A stretch of 64,000 nucleotides of DNA from Helianthus annuus (taxonomy: Eukaryota; Streptophyta; Magnoliopsida; Asterales; Asteraceae), in assembly GCF_002127325.2 (NCBI RefSeq), contig NC_035436.2, positions 21,980,883 through 22,044,882 on the forward strand, in the 5' to 3' direction. Below the pieces are notes generated by a model. The model worked only from the letters and a program-made list of their open reading frames with translations, was not told the DNA's origin and made no database searches. The translations under genes were made by a program, and so were the position numbers. Position 1 is the stretch's first letter, and every line of letters begins with the position of its first letter. Positions 11,311 through 24,345 of this stretch are shown here, piece after piece.

Positions 11311-11840
11311 ACTCGGACCTTTTGTGTGTGCTTCACAAAAAGTCGGACCAAGGTGTTTAACACCACAAAAGTCGGACAAGATCATCACAAGGTCGGACAA
11401 GATCATCACAAAGTCAGACAAGGCTATAAAATTCGGACCCATGCTTTCCTTTATCAAAAGTTCGGACCCTATGTGTTAAATCAAAGAGTTCGGACCATGT
11501 TTACACAACACAAAAGTCTGACCTATCTTAACATTCCAAAAAGTCGGACCTCATTAACATTATGAAAGTCGGACCTCCTTAACATCTTGAAAGTCGGACC
11601 CTTATGATAAATTCGGACTAAACAACATAAAACTCGGACCTCATTTAAAACTCAGACTATGAATCCCCTTTGAAATTCGGACCTCATACATATTGTCACT
11701 AAAAGTTGGACCCTCGTGTATTAATAGAACAGTCGGACTATAGGGTTTCTTGTAAGATTCGAACTACACTTTACACAATAAAAAGTCGGATCATGTCCAC
11801 ACTACAAAGGTCGGACTAATCATCATTATAAAGTTCGGAC
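11311..11840 (-). repeat. Iterated GTCGGAC motif in LTR 1 of element B
   Basis: About 22 copies of GTCGGACC or TTCGGACC (plus-map reading), some with one change, spaced roughly 20-30 bp with unrelated spacers. The other LTRs carry them at 18694-19223 and 25101-25632. Short unit, irregular spacing and absence of cas genes rule out a CRISPR array. Confidence 0.85.
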
Positions 11841-12565
11841 AATATAAGCAATCAAAAATCAAACCAATAGTCAATCATGCGAATCAAATGGAACAGTTAC
11901 GTTTGCAGAAGACTATGATCAAAACCCTAATCTCATACATTTGCATTTGCAGTAATCTAATCAACAATCAACCATCTCTATCATACCAGGCATCTTAGCA
12001 TCAGACAAATGATTACACAACTAATCATAACCATTTCACAATAATCAGAATTGATTAATAACCGCAGAACCATCATATGAAGAACTAGGGTTTTTGCATG
12101 AATCAACAATCAATGATTAACAACAAATAACCATTAAACAATTTACCTTGGATTGATTCTAGAGAAAGAGAGGGATCAAGAGTGATGATTGAGAGCTTGT
12201 GCCAATGATGAAGAAGATGATTGTAGAGAGAGTTGTAGAGAAGGATGTGAAAGCACGTATGATGATTGTGAGATGATTGTGAGGGAGGTTAGGGTTAAGG
12301 GTGATTAAAATTTCACTAACTACTCTACTCACCCCTTAGTATCATCTTTTACATAAACACCCATCACAATATAATTTACAGTTTCATCACCAAGTTCATG
12401 TATTTGTCATATCTTTAACACATAACCATGCACAATCACAATACACTTTATTGAACCAAAACGTATACAGTTACAAAGCAAACCAATTGTGCAAGTAAAC
12501 AACTAAACAAACAGTGAACGTGCAATAAATGCGAAAGTGAAATCTCGGAAACTCGAGTTGTCACA

Positions 12566-12703
12566 TTATCCCCAACTTGAAAGAAATTTCGTCCCGAAAT
12601 TTAGCATGCTGTTACTGAGGAAGCTGCTTAAGTTGTATCGTTTACTGGTTTTCCTGGGGTGTCACATCATCCCCCCGTTGATTTGGAATTTCGTCCCGAA
12701 ATT
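12566..12703 (-). other. Doubled polypurine-tract module of element B, copy 1
   Basis: On the minus strand, AGTTGGGGATAA abuts the LTR, preceded by the palindromic AAATTTCGGGACGAAATTT (plus 12584-12602). A second copy of the palindrome (12687-12703), followed by a purine-rich stretch and TGTGACACC, lies about 100 bp further in and overlaps the end of the integrase frame. The LTR-adjacent copy should prime plus-strand DNA synthesis. Confidence 0.65.
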
Positions 12704-15304
12704 CTGTAGTAGCTTCAGCCTCAGTAGTGGTTGCACGGTTTCCGAATAACTGGGGATACTTGAGTTTCATTTGATCTTCTCGTTCCCAGGTGAACTCTGG
12801 GCCACGATGGGAGTTCCAACGAACTCGTACAAGAGGTATTCTAGTGCTGTTGAGGACCTTAACATCCCGGTCCGTGATTTCAACTGGTTCCTCGACGAAC
12901 TGCAACCGCTCGTCGATAGTGAGTTCCTTCAAAGGAACTATGAGGGTCTCATCTGACAGACACTTCTTCAGATTCGACACGTGGAAAACATCGTGAACTG
13001 CACCGAGTTCAGCTGGTAGGTTCAGTTTGTAGGCCACTTTGCCTATTTTCTCGATGATTTCGAATGGTCCTACATACCGCGGATTGAGTTTACCTCGTTT
13101 ACCAAAATGAACCACACCCTTCCAGGGTGAGACTTTGAGCAGCACTCGATCCCCAACTTGGAACTCGAGCGGTTTCCTGCGCTTGTCGGCGTAACTTTTC
13201 TGACGGTCGCGAGCTGCCGCCATGCGTTGTCGTATCTGTGCAATTCGTTCAGTAGCATCAACTACAAGTTCTAGACCTGTGATTTGACTATCTCCCACCT
13301 CTGCCCAACAGAGAGGTGACCGACATTTACGTCCGTACAATGCCTCGAATGGAGCGGCTTGATTGCTGGTGTGGTAACTGTTATTGTACGAAAACTCCAC
13401 TAAAGGGAGATGTTTTTCCCAGCTGTTGCTGAAATCGATAACACATGCCCGAAGCATGTCTTCTAAGGTTTGAATCGTGCGCTCAGACTGCCCATCCGTC
13501 TGAGGGTGATAAGCTGTGCTCATGTCTAATCGAGAGACAAAAGATTTGTGCATTGCTTGCCATAGTTCTGAAGTGAATCGTGCATCCCGATCTGAAATAA
13601 TAGAGGTTGGCACGCCGTGCCTCGAAACAACTTCTTTCAAGTAGACGTCTGCTAAGGTAGAGAACTTATCCGTTTCTTTGATAGCCAAGAAATGAGCAGA
13701 CTTTGTGAGCCGATCTACGATCACCCAAATAGTATCATTCCCATGCTGGGATCTAGGCAGGCCAGTAACGAAATCCATGGAAATTTCCTCCCATTTCCAC
13801 TGCGGTATCTTGGGTTGCTGAAGTAGGCCTGATGGTTTCTGATATTTAACTTTGACCCTTGCACAGGTCAAACATTTGCTTACGTACGTTGCGATGAGAG
13901 CTTTCATGCTTGGCCACCAATACATAGTTTTATGATCGTGGTACATCTTATCCGAACCTGGATGTACTGAGTAGCGAGATTTGTGTGCTTCATCCATCAC
14001 CAGTTCTCATAGACCGCCATACAGTGGGACCCAAATACGCCCCGTTACATAGTAAGCGTCGTCTTCCCTTTGTTCCTTCGTTGCCTTGAGCCGCGTAAAG
14101 CTTCAGCCTTGACGTTTTCTGGTTTCAATGCTTCTACCTGAGCATCTCGTATCTGTGCTGGATGACTAGACTGAATAGCGAGCTGTAATGCTTGTACACG
14201 CCTAGGTGTAGTATCTTTCTGACTGAGGGCGTCAGCCACAACATTGGCTTTGCCTGGATGGTACTTGATGGCACATTCGTAATCGTTTAGTAGTTCAAGC
14301 CATCGCCGCTGACGCATGTTCAATTTCTTCTGCTTGAAGATATGCTCGAGACTCCTATGATCGGTGTAAATAGTGCACTTGGTACCGTTCAGGTAGTGTC
14401 GTCATATCTTAAGCGCATAAACAACAGCTCCCAGTTCTAAATCGTGCGTCATGTAGTTCCGCTCGTGAACCTTGAGTTGGCGCGAAGCATAAACAATAAC
14501 TTTATCTCGCTGCATCAATACACAACCAAACCCCTGTATCGATGCGTCACAATAGACCACAAAATCGTCCGTGCCCTCTAGCAATGAGAGGATAGGTGCA
14601 CTGCAAAGTTTATCCTTTAAGTGCTGAAAAGCGGTTTCCTGGGGATTACCCCAACGATAGGTGACACCCTTCTGTGTCAGTAGAGTAAGCGGCTGTGCAA
14701 TCTTTGAGAAATCTTTAATGAACCGTAAGTAATAACCCGCCAAACCCAAGAATTGGCGTATTTCCGTTGGTGTACGCGGTGCAGGTCAGTTCCTGATCGA
14801 ATCTACCTTGGATGGATCAACATGAATCCCATCCTTGTTTACCACATGGCCTAGAAAGTGGACTTCACGAAGCCAGAAGTCGCATTTTGAAAACTTGGCG
14901 TACAGTTGTTCCTTTCGAAGGAGTTCCAAGATAAGACGCAGGTGCTGCTCGTGTTCCTCTTGACTCTTGGGGTAGATTAGGATGTCGTCGATAAAAACAA
15001 TCACCAACTTGTCTAGATAGGGTTTGCACACCCTGTTCATAAGATCCATGAAAACTGCAGGCGCGTTCGTTAGCCCGAATGGCATGACTAGAAACTCGTA
15101 GTGGCCGTAGCGAGTTCTGAATGCTGTCTTGGAGACGTCCTCATCCCGGACTCTCAGCTGATGGTAACCTGACCTCAGATCTATCCTTGAGTAGTAGCTC
15201 GACCCTTGCAACCGGTCGAATAAATCATCAATTCGTGGAAGAGGATAGCGGTTCTTCAATGTCACTTTGTTGAGTTCCCGATAATCGTTACACATGCGGA
15301 ACAA
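12642..15304 (-). pseudogene. pol: RT-RNase H-integrase-chromodomain of element B, internal copy 1
   Basis: Read leftwards: RT from [12 protein letters not shown] with [17 protein letters not shown] and FIDDILIY (15304-14786). A stop lies before PAPRTPT where relatives have Trp. RNase H follows ([17 protein letters not shown], about 14749-14402), then a Trp-to-stop change in the ALKI-RHYL block. The RNase H end and linker follow (14323-14045), then a stop ahead of ELVMDEAHK, then a long integrase frame (14000-12642). The integrase shows [10 protein letters not shown] and CLTCARVK (zinc-binding HHCC), [15 protein letters not shown] and GQSERT (the D, D and E of the core), and a chromodomain-like end [15 protein letters not shown]. 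Residues are very close to those of element D. No gag or protease precedes it. Several breaks are shared with copy 2, so they predate the duplication. Confidence 0.9.
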
Positions 15305-16544
15305 CTTTTATTCTTGAGTATAACGGGGCTCCTTAAAGCGAAAACTAGTTCCGACGAAGCTCGAGTCCAATAAATTCCTGGAGTTGATTAGACAGTTCCT
15401 GCAACCTTCCTTGTGTAAGGTAGTAAGGTATACCAATAACGAGGGTTACTTCTTGCATGATACAGGTCTGACATCCCACCTGTCGATGTGTAGATCAACC
15501 TGACAGTTCTTCGGGTAACATTTAGGGAGGAGTCACGAATAATTGGTGGATCCTCGATCCTCCTTTCCTTAGTCTTGACATCTGTGTTGAGGGTTAATAT
15601 TGCGGGGTAATTCTTCTGTAGACACTCCTGGCCTTTCTTGCTGAAATGAAGTTAACCATGGTGCCACTCTGACACGCTGCAAGAGGTAATATTTCTCGTA
15701 CGAGGTTTTCTCCTCACTGAGTGTATGCATACGATATCTGGGTAGCCAATCCACACGGCTACTGCGTCAAATCTATCAAGGGTAGCAGAAGGATGGTCGA
15801 CGTTGATTCCCACAAGGTCGAGTTTGCATTCCTACACCCATATGAGGTTTCAATAGGCTCGCCATCTGCCATTTCCATAGCAGGTTCGGTTTCGAGATAC
15901 ACCAGAGTTGAGCCGAACAGTGACGAAGTGATTTATTACTAAGAGCACGAAGGCCACCATGTTATTATAATCTTGGTGTTGTCCATACCAATCCTAATTG
16001 CCCATCGCGAGTACCACATCCAGTTTTGTTGCTACTGCTACTAGAGCTCCCAAAACTGTCATTGTTCCTTGGGTTGATGATGTTTTAACTTAACCCGTAC
16101 AGAGGTCGGTAAGGTGCTATGCTCATCCTCCTGTCCGTCGTCGTTACGAGTGGTTCAAGTAGTTCGCTATCTGATACGAGAGTGTTGCGGAAGTGATCAC
16201 ACTTCGGGATCGGAGACGTCAATCCATGAGTTTCAGGAGGTGAGGAGGAGTAGGAAAGGTATGGTTCAATCATTCGACACGGGGACATCCAACTCAGGGA
16301 CGTTCGTATAAGCACCTAACATTCTACGCGGTTCGCTAGGTGTTCTGATGGGTGTTCTGGTAATACTCGTCAACATCGAGTTTCGAAAGGATCCAACTAT
16401 AATTGAGAAGTTCACGTTTATGTTTGAGTAGGGGGACAATTACTGCTATGGCCCCTATAGGTTGGTTATGTTTCATATTGATCAAATAACGGGACAGAAC
16501 CCCTTTTCCACTTGTTAAGCCTTACTGGGACTCACATGCAACCC

Positions 16545-16581
16545 ACATTATTATTATGTGTGCACCCACAATAATATTGTG
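16545..16581 (-). other. Leader hairpin with GTGCAC loop, element B copy 1
   Basis: On the minus strand, an ATTATTGTG-type arm and a CATAATAAT-type arm form a stem of about 12 pairs closing the 8-base loop GGTGCACA, which holds the self-complementary hexamer GTGCAC. The same hairpin is in copy 2 (23935-23971), element C and element E. Confidence 0.6.
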
Positions 16582-16876
16582 ATTTGCATGTTCATCTCAG
16601 CTCCTCTTAACTCATGTCAAATGGTTCCCCACACTTAAGTAGGAATCAAAGAGTATCACATAGCGTAGGTTATGAAGGTTTAGGGAAAGACCACCCTATC
16701 GGTCACTTATTACGTGAAAGTGTTCATGAATTCATTTCGGTGTGCTAAACGTGCAATCACATGCAATATCGTATGTAGGTGTTCACTAGCTATGTAGTAC
16801 AATGAGTATAAGAAAGACGAACCTTGCAATCTGGAGCTGAGTGTCATGGTCGTATTCCCGTTTTCAGAATCTGTCC

Positions 16877-16936
16877 GGTTATAGTCTGGTTTTACAAAAA
16901 CAGTTTTCCCTTTTTAAAACCAAGTTCACTATAACC
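16877..16936 (-). other. Stem-loop downstream of the primer site, element B copy 1
   Basis: On the minus strand GGTTATAGT pairs with ACTATAACC, with GGTTTTA/TAAAACC further in. It overlaps the end of the primer site. The same structure is at 24267-24326 in copy 2. Confidence 0.6.
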
Positions 16937-16952
16937 AATGGCTCTGATACCA
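16935..16952 (-). other. Primer binding site of element B, copy 1 (initiator tRNA-Met)
   Basis: Minus-strand TGGTATCAGAGCCATTGG lies three bases after the LTR. It is a long match to the initiator tRNA-Met 3' end. Confidence 0.9.
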
Positions 16953-16955
16953 ATC

Positions 16956-19948
16956 TGTCACACCCCAAAAATCCACATGCGGAGTACAACCGCTTGGAGG
17001 CGTGCCTGACCAGGATCTTAACCACCAATCACATTGAACATCGTAAGTATATTTAAATAAACTTTCATTTATTAACAATAGTGTACAATATTCCCAGTTT
17101 ACAGCGGAAGCATATTCAACTCATTAAGTGTTTATAAAATCACATGTAAGCTCTTAGTCTTGTGTTGCGTTTCCTTGTGTTCCGAACCATGACCACTCCA
17201 GCTTCCCAGACAGCAAGTTCCTTTGACATGCACCTAAAGGCCTGCAAGGCATGTAACAACTAGTCAACAACAATGTTGAGCGAGTTCACAGTTGGGTGTA
17301 CGTTTTAAGTGTTTTACGAAAACGTAGTTTATCTTTAGCTGGCTCACTTGCCGTGGGGGTTTCCCATGTAGAAAATATGTTTAACCAGTTTATCTTATTT
17401 CCCAAAATGTATCCATAGATGGTGGGGGTTTCCCATAGTTAAAAACATGATTAATCCGTTTACTCTGTTTCCCAACCTTTTTGCGATATTTAGTGGGGGC
17501 TTCCCATGTTTGAATGTATTAGACTAGTGGTAACCATAAGTGTTCTTCTTAACCCGAGAACAGTAGTACGTACAAGCTTTACGTAGGTTTTACGTAAGTG
17601 TCCTTCTTTACCCGAGGACAGTGGTACACGTGGGGTTTATGTAGGTTTTACGTAAGTGTCCCATGTATGAGTTTACGTAGGTTTTACGTAAGTGTCCTTC
17701 CTGACTCCGGAAGACAGTAGTATGTACTTGTTTACGTAGGTTTTACGTAAGTGTCCTGCTTAACCCGAGGACCATGGTAGATAGTCTAGTAACCGTGTAA
17801 GTACGAGAAATTGTTCAATTCCATCATTTAACCCATTCCCTATCACCGGGAATCCCATGCCTTGGTAAAGAGTGTGAACTCACCTTAATTGCTCGGTATG
17901 CTAAAGTATTACACGCTCACAATTTATCAGTTACAACCTATAATACACACTTATATAAAATCAAATTTTCGTTCGTAAAGACTCGTATGAAATGTAATGT
18001 CACATGTTGCTTGGCAATTAACATCGTGTAACTCGTAACAGTTAATCAAATCCACATAATTCATGCTTCACATAAAGGCTTTCTCAGTCCATTCTGACAA
18101 GGTTATCCACTAACAGACTCAACAGGAGTAATAGACTTAACAGAGTTAATATACTAACTGAGTTTACTGAACTAACAGAGTTATCATACTAACAGAATTA
18201 ATAAACTAACCGAGTTTATCTTAACAGGGTTACCAGACTTAACTGAGTTAGCCACTTAACAAAGTTGCATACATAATAGAGTTAACAGAGTTGCCAACTA
18301 ACGAAGTTAATGGAATAACAGAACACTTCGATCAAATCCAACACATGGCGAAAACCCTTTTAGTGCAAAAACACATTTGACGAAAACCCAAGGGTTTTCG
18401 TCTGGAACATCATCATCATTAGCAACAGTTACGTAACACGGACAAACCTAATCAACTCTAACAGTCTCCACGGTCTAAATCAACAATACGATCATTCATA
18501 TCAGTTTGAAATCATTCATTATTATAACAGAAACATTGTGTCTCTACTCAATTAATATATGATCACATATCCTTCCATATTAATCCCTACATAACTTGCA
18601 ATACACTAAAATTTAATTTAACAATCATGGCCGACAACAAGGAGGTGAGGGTTATCCAAATGGCTGCCTTTTCTAATGTACACATGATGAAAAACTCGGA
18701 CCTTTTGTGTGTGCTTCACAAAAAGTCGGACCAAGGTGTTTAACACCACAAAAGTCGGACAAGATCATCACAAGGTCGGACAAGATCATCACAAAGTCGG
18801 ACAAGGCTATAAAATTCGGACCCATGCTTTCCTTTATCAAAAGTTCGGACCCTATGTGTTAAATCAAAGAGTTCGGACCATGTTTACACAACACAAAAGT
18901 CGGACCTATCTTAACATTCCAAAAAGTCGGACCTCATTAACATTATGAAAGTCGGACCTCCTTAACATCTTGAAAGTCGGACCCTTATGATAAATTCGGA
19001 CCAAACAACATAAAACTCGGACCTCATTTAAAACTCAGACTATGAATCCCCTTTGAAATTCGGACCTCATACATATTGTCACTAAAAGTCGGACCCTCAT
19101 GTATTAATAGAATAGTCGGACTATAACGTTTCTTGTAAGATTCGGACTACACTTTACACAATAAAAAGTCGGATCATGTCCACACTACAAAGGTCGGACT
19201 AATCATCATTATAAAGTTCGGACAATATAAGCAATCAAAAATCAAACCAATAGTCAATCATGCGAATCAAATGGAACAGTTACGTTTGCAGAAGACTATG
19301 ATCAAAACCCTAATCTCATACATTTGCATTTGCAGTAATCTAATCAACAATCAACCATCTCTATCATATCAGGCATCTTAGCATCAGACAAATGATTACA
19401 CAACTAATCATAACCATTTCACAATAATCAGAATTGATTAATAACCGCAGAACCATCATATGAAGAACTAGGGTTTTTGCATGAATCAACAATCAATGAT
19501 TAACAACAAATAACCATTAAACAATTTACCTTGGATTGATTCTAGATAAAGAGAGGGATCAAGAGTGATGATTGAGAGCTTGTGCCAATGATGAAGAAGA
19601 TGATTGTAGAGAGAGTTGTAGAGAAGGATGTGAAAGCACGTATGATGATTGTGAGATGATTGTGAGGGAGGTTAGGGTTAAGGGTGATTAAAATTTCACT
19701 AACTACTCTACTCACCCCTTAGTATCATCTTTTACATAAACACACATCACAATATAATTTACAGTTTCATCACCAAGTTCATGTATTTGTCATATCTTTA
19801 ACACATAACCATGCACAATCACAATACACTTTATTGAACCAAAACGTATACAGTTACAAAGCAAACCAATTGTGCAAGTAAACAACTAAACAAACAGTGA
19901 ACGTGCAATAAATGCGAAAGTGAAATCTCGGAAACTCGAGTTGTCACA
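16956..19948 (-). repeat. LTR 2 of element B (shared middle LTR)
   Basis: 2993 bp, nearly identical to LTR 1 by eye, with one fewer unit in the TTTACGTAGG repeat block. It serves as 5' LTR of internal copy 1 and 3' LTR of internal copy 2. Iterated GTCGGAC units lie at 18694-19223 and the intron-like donor/acceptor pair at 17883 and 17242. Confidence 0.93.
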
Positions 19949-20086
19949 TTATCCCCAACTTGAAAGAAATTCCGTCCCGAAATTTAGCATGCTGTTACTG
20001 AGGAAGCTGGTTAAGTTGTATCGTTTACTGGTTTTCCTGGGGTGTCACATCATCCCCCTGTTGATTTGGAATTTCGTCCCGAAATT
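19949..20086 (-). other. Doubled polypurine-tract module of element B, copy 2
   Basis: Same arrangement as at 12566-12703. The LTR-adjacent palindrome carries one change on one arm (ATTCCGTCCCGAAATTT on the plus map). Confidence 0.6.
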
Positions 20087-22820
20087 CTGTAGTAGCTTCA
20101 GCCTCAGTAGTGGTTGCACGGTTTCCGAATAACTGGGGATACTTGAGTTTCATTTGATCTTCTCGTTCCCAGGTGAACTCTGGGCTACGATGGGAGTTCC
20201 AACGAACTCGTACAAGAGGTATTCTAGTGTTGTTGAGGACCTTAACATCCCGGTCCGTGATTTCAACTGGTTCCTCGACGAACTGCAACCGCTCGTCGAT
20301 AGTGAGTTCCTTCAAAGGAACTATGAGGGTCTCATCTGACAGACACTTCTTCAGATTCGACACGTGGAAAACATCGTGAACTGCACCGAGTTCAGCTGGT
20401 AGGTTCAGTTTGTAGGCCACTTTGCCTATTTTCTCGATGATTTCGAATGGTCCTACATACCACGGATTGAGTTTACCTCGTTTACCAAAACGAACCACAC
20501 CCTTCCAGGGTGAGACTTTGAGTAGCACTCGATCCCCAACTTGGAACTCGAGCGGTTTCCTGCGCTTGTCGGCGTAACTTTTCTGACGGTCGCGAGCTGC
20601 CGCCATGCATTGTCGTATCTGTGCAATTCGTTCAGTAGCATCAACTACAAGTTCTGGACCTGTGATTTGACTATCCCCCACCTCTGCCCAACAGAGAGGT
20701 GACCGGCATTTACGTCCGTACAATGCCTCGAATGGAGCGGCTTGATTGCTGGTGTGGTAACTGTTATTGTACGAAAACTCCACTAAAGGGAGATGTTTTT
20801 CCCAGCTGTTGCTGAAATCGATAACACATGCCCGAAGCATGTCTTATAAGGTTTGAATCGTGCGCTCAGACTGCCCATCCGTCTGAGGGTGATAAGCTGT
20901 GCTCATGTCTAATCGAGAGACAAAAGATTTGTGCATTGCTTGCCATAGTTCTGAAGTGAATCGTGCATCCCGATCCGAAATAATAGAGGTTGGCACGCCG
21001 TGCCTCGAAACAACTTCTTTCAAGTAGACGTCTGCTAAGGTAGAGAACTTATCCGTTTCTTTGATAGCCAAGAAATGAGCAGACTTTGTGAGCCGATCTA
21101 CGATCACCCAAATAGTATCATTCCCATGCTGGGATCTAGGCAGGCCAGTAACGAAATCCATGGAAATTTCCTCCCATTTCCACTGCGGTATCTTGGGTTG
21201 CTGAAGTAGGCCTGATGGTTTCTGATATTTAACTTTGACCCTTGCACAGGTCAAACATTTGCTTACGTACGTTGCGATGAGAGCTTTCATGCTTGGCCAC
21301 CAATACATAGTTTTATGATCGTGGTACATCTTATCCGAACCTGGATGTACCGAGTAGCGAGATTTGTGTGCTTCATCCATCACCAGTTCTCATAGACTGC
21401 CATACAGTGGGACCCAAATACGCCCCGTTACATAGTAAGCGTCGTCTTCCCTTTGTTCCATTCGTTGCCTTGAGCCGCGTAAAGCTTCAGCCTTGACGTT
21501 TTCTGGTTTCAATGCTTATACCTGAGCATCTCGTATCTGTGCTGGATGACTAGACTGAATAGCGAGCTGTAATGCTTGTACACGCCTAGGTGTAGTATCT
21601 TTCTGACTGAGGGCGTCAGCCACAACATTGGCTTTGCCTGGATGGTACTTGATGGCACATTCGTAATCGTTTAGTAGTTCAAGCCATCGCCGCTGACGCA
21701 TGTTCAATTTCTTCTGCTTGAAGATATGCTCGAGACTCCTATGATCGGTGTAAATAGTGCACTTGGTACCGTTCAGGTAGTGTCGCCATATCTTAAGCGC
21801 AAAAACAACAGCTCCCAGTTCTAAATCGTGCGTCGTGTAGTTCCGCTCGTGAACCTTGAGTTGGCGCGAAGCATAAACAATAACTTTATCTCGCTGCATC
21901 AATACACAACCAAACCCCTGTATCGATGCGTCACAATAGACCACAAAATCGTCCGTGCCCTCTGGCAATGAGAGGATAGGTGCACTGCAAAGTTTATCCT
22001 TTAAGTGCTGAAAAGCGGTTTCCTGGGGATTACCCCAACGATAGGTGACACCCTTCTGTGTCAGTAGAGTAAGCGGCTGTGCAATATTTGAGAAATCTTT
22101 AATGAACCGTAAGTAATAACCCGCCAAACCCAAGAATTGGCGTATTTCCGTTGGTGTACGCGGTGCAGGTCAGTTCCTGATCGAATCTACCTTGGATGGA
22201 TCAACATGAATCCCATCCTTGTTTACCACATGGCCTAGAAAGTGGACTTCACGAAGCCAGAAGTCGCATTTTGAAAACTTGGCGTACAGTTGTTCCTTTC
22301 GAAGGAGTTCCAAGATAAGACGCAGGTGCTGCTCGTGTTCCTCTTGACTCTTGGAGTAGATTAGGATGTCGTCGATAAAAACAATCACAAACTTGTCTAG
22401 ATAGGGTTTGCACACCCTGTTCATAAGATCCATGAAAACTGCAGGCGCGTTCGTTAGCCCGAATGGCATGACTAGAAACTCGTAGTGGCCGTAGCGAGTT
22501 CTGAATGCTGTCTTGGAGACGTCCTCATCCCGGACTCTCAGCTGATGGTAACCTGACCTCAGATCTATCCTTGAGTAATAGCTCGACCCTTGCAACCGGT
22601 CGAATAAATCATCAATTCGTGGAAGAGGATAGCGGTTCTTCACTGTCACTTTGTTGAGTTCCTGATAATCGTTACACATGCGGAACAACTTCTCTTCTTG
22701 AGTATAACGGGGCTCCTTAAAGCGAAAACTAGCTCCGACGAAGCTCGAGTCCAATAAATTCCTGGAGTTGATTAGACAGTTCCTGCAACCTTCCTGGTGT
22801 AAGGTAGTAAGGTATACCAA
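20025..22820 (-). pseudogene. pol: RT-RNase H-integrase-chromodomain of element B, internal copy 2
   Basis: Same gene order and near-identical residues as copy 1. An open frame 22820-22170 starts in the decayed upstream part and enters RT at [12 protein letters not shown], including FIDDILIY. The Trp-to-stop change before PAPRTPT is shared with copy 1. RNase H (22133-21516) keeps the ALKIWRHYL Trp that copy 1 lost, but ends at its own stop in place of a Glu after RDAQV. Integrase is split by a stop at about 20841-20843 into 21383-20844 (HHCC and the first two catalytic Asp) and 20840-20025 (C-terminal part and chromodomain-like end). Differences between copies show independent decay after duplication. 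Neither copy can make a full enzyme. Confidence 0.9.
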
Positions 22821-24345
22821 TAACGAGGGTTACTTCTTGCATGATACAGGTCTGACATCCCACCTGTCGATGTGTAGATCAACCTGACAGTTCTTCGGGT
22901 AACATTTAGGGAGGAGTCACGAATAATTGGTGGATCCTCGATCCTCCTTTCCTTAGTCTTGACATCTGTGTCGAGGGTTAATATTGCGGGGTAATTCTTC
23001 TGTAGACACTCCTGGCCTTTCTTGCTGAAATGAAGTTAACCGTGGTGCCACTCTGACACGCTGCAAGAGGTAATATTTCTCGTACGAGGTTTTCTCCTCA
23101 CTGAGTGTATGCATACGATATCTGGGTAGCCAATCCACACGGCTACTGCGTCAAATCTATCAAGGGTAGCAGAAGGATGGTCGACGTTGATTCCCACAAG
23201 GTCGAGTTTGCATTCCTACACCCATATGAGGTTTCAATAGGCTCGCCATCTACCATTTCCATAGCAGGTTCGGTTTCGAGATGCACCAGAGTTGAGCCGA
23301 ACAGTGACGAAGTGATTTATTACTAAGAGCACGAAGGCCACCATGTTATTATAATCTTGGTGTTGTCCATACCAATCCTAATTGCCCATCGCAAGTACCA
23401 CATCCAGTTTTGTTGCTACTGCTACTAGAGCTCCTAAAACTGTCATTGTTCCTTGGGTTGATGATGTTTTAACTTAACCCGTACAGAGGTCGGTAAGGTG
23501 CTATGCTCATCCTCCTGTCCGTCGTCGTTACGAGTGGTTCAAGTAGTTTGCTATCTGATACGAGAGTGTTGCGGAAGTGATCACACTTCGGGATCGGAGA
23601 CGTCAATCCATGAGTTTCAGGAGGTGAGGAGGAGTAGGAAAGGTATCGTTCAATCATTCGACACGGGGACATCCAACTCAGGGACGTTCGTATAAGCACC
23701 TAACATTCTACGCGGTTCGCTAGGTGTTCTGATGGGTGTTCAGGTAATACTCGTCAACATCGAGTTTCGAAAGGATCCAACTATAATTGAGAAGTTCACG
23801 TTTATGTTTATGTTTGAGTAGGGGGACAATTACTGCTATGGCCCCTATAGGTTGGTTATGTTTCATATTGATCAAATAACGGGACAGAACCCCTTTTCCA
23901 CTTGTTAAGCCTTACTGGGACTCACATGCAACCCACATTATTATTATGTGTGCACCCACAATAATATTGTGATTTGCATGTTCATCTCAGCTCCTCTTAA
24001 CTCATGTCAAATGGTTCCCCACACTTAAGTAGGAATCAAAGAGTATCACATAGCGTAGGTTATGAAGGTTTAGGGAAAGACCACCCTATCGGTCACTTAT
24101 TACGTGAAAGTGTTCATGAATTCATTTCGGTGTGCTAAACATGCAATCACATGCAATATCGTATGTAGGTGTTCACTAGCTATGTAGTACAATGAGTATA
24201 AGAAAGACGAACCTTGCAATCTGGAGCTGAGTGTCATGGTCGTATTCCCGTTTTCAGAATCTGTCCGGTTATAGTCTGGTTTTACAAAAACAGTTTTCCC
24301 TTTTTAAAACCAAGTTCACTATAACCAATGGCTCTGATACCAATC
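22821..24345 (-). other. Leader and decayed gag-protease remnant of element B, copy 2
   Basis: No intact gene. It matches 15431-16955 closely and includes the GTGCAC-loop hairpin (23935-23971), the post-primer stem-loop (24267-24326) and a minus-strand primer site at 24325-24342. Confidence 0.7.

Larger units (their letters stand above)
9548..12565 (-). repeat. LTR 1 of element B (3' LTR of the array on the minus strand)
   Basis: Bounded on the plus map by TGTCACACCC and GTTGTCACA, the reverse of TGTGACAA...GGGTGTGACA. Inside are a roughly 50-bp repeat with TTTACGTAGGTTTTACGTAA near 10130-10400, iterated AACAGAGTTA-like units at about 10720-10940, and about 22 GTCGGAC units at 11311-11840. 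A CT-rich stretch (minus strand, near 12150-12240) may be the transcript leader. No coding region. Confidence 0.93.
15305..16955 (-). other. Leader and decayed gag-protease remnant of element B, copy 1
   Basis: No intact gene. From the right on the minus strand: primer site, stem-loop, a leader with a GTGCAC-loop hairpin (16545-16581), then sequence that resembles the interior of element C rather than a normal gag. Near 15305-15560 the decayed reading still lines up with the protease-RT linker and the start of RT. Good RT coding starts abruptly at 15304, suggesting a recombination boundary. Confidence 0.7.

Noticed and set aside
11311..11840. Regularly recurring short GTCGGAC units that could suggest a CRISPR-like array
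   Set aside because: Units are only 7-8 bases, spacing is irregular, no cas genes are present, and the block sits inside a plant LTR and is copied in all three LTRs of B.
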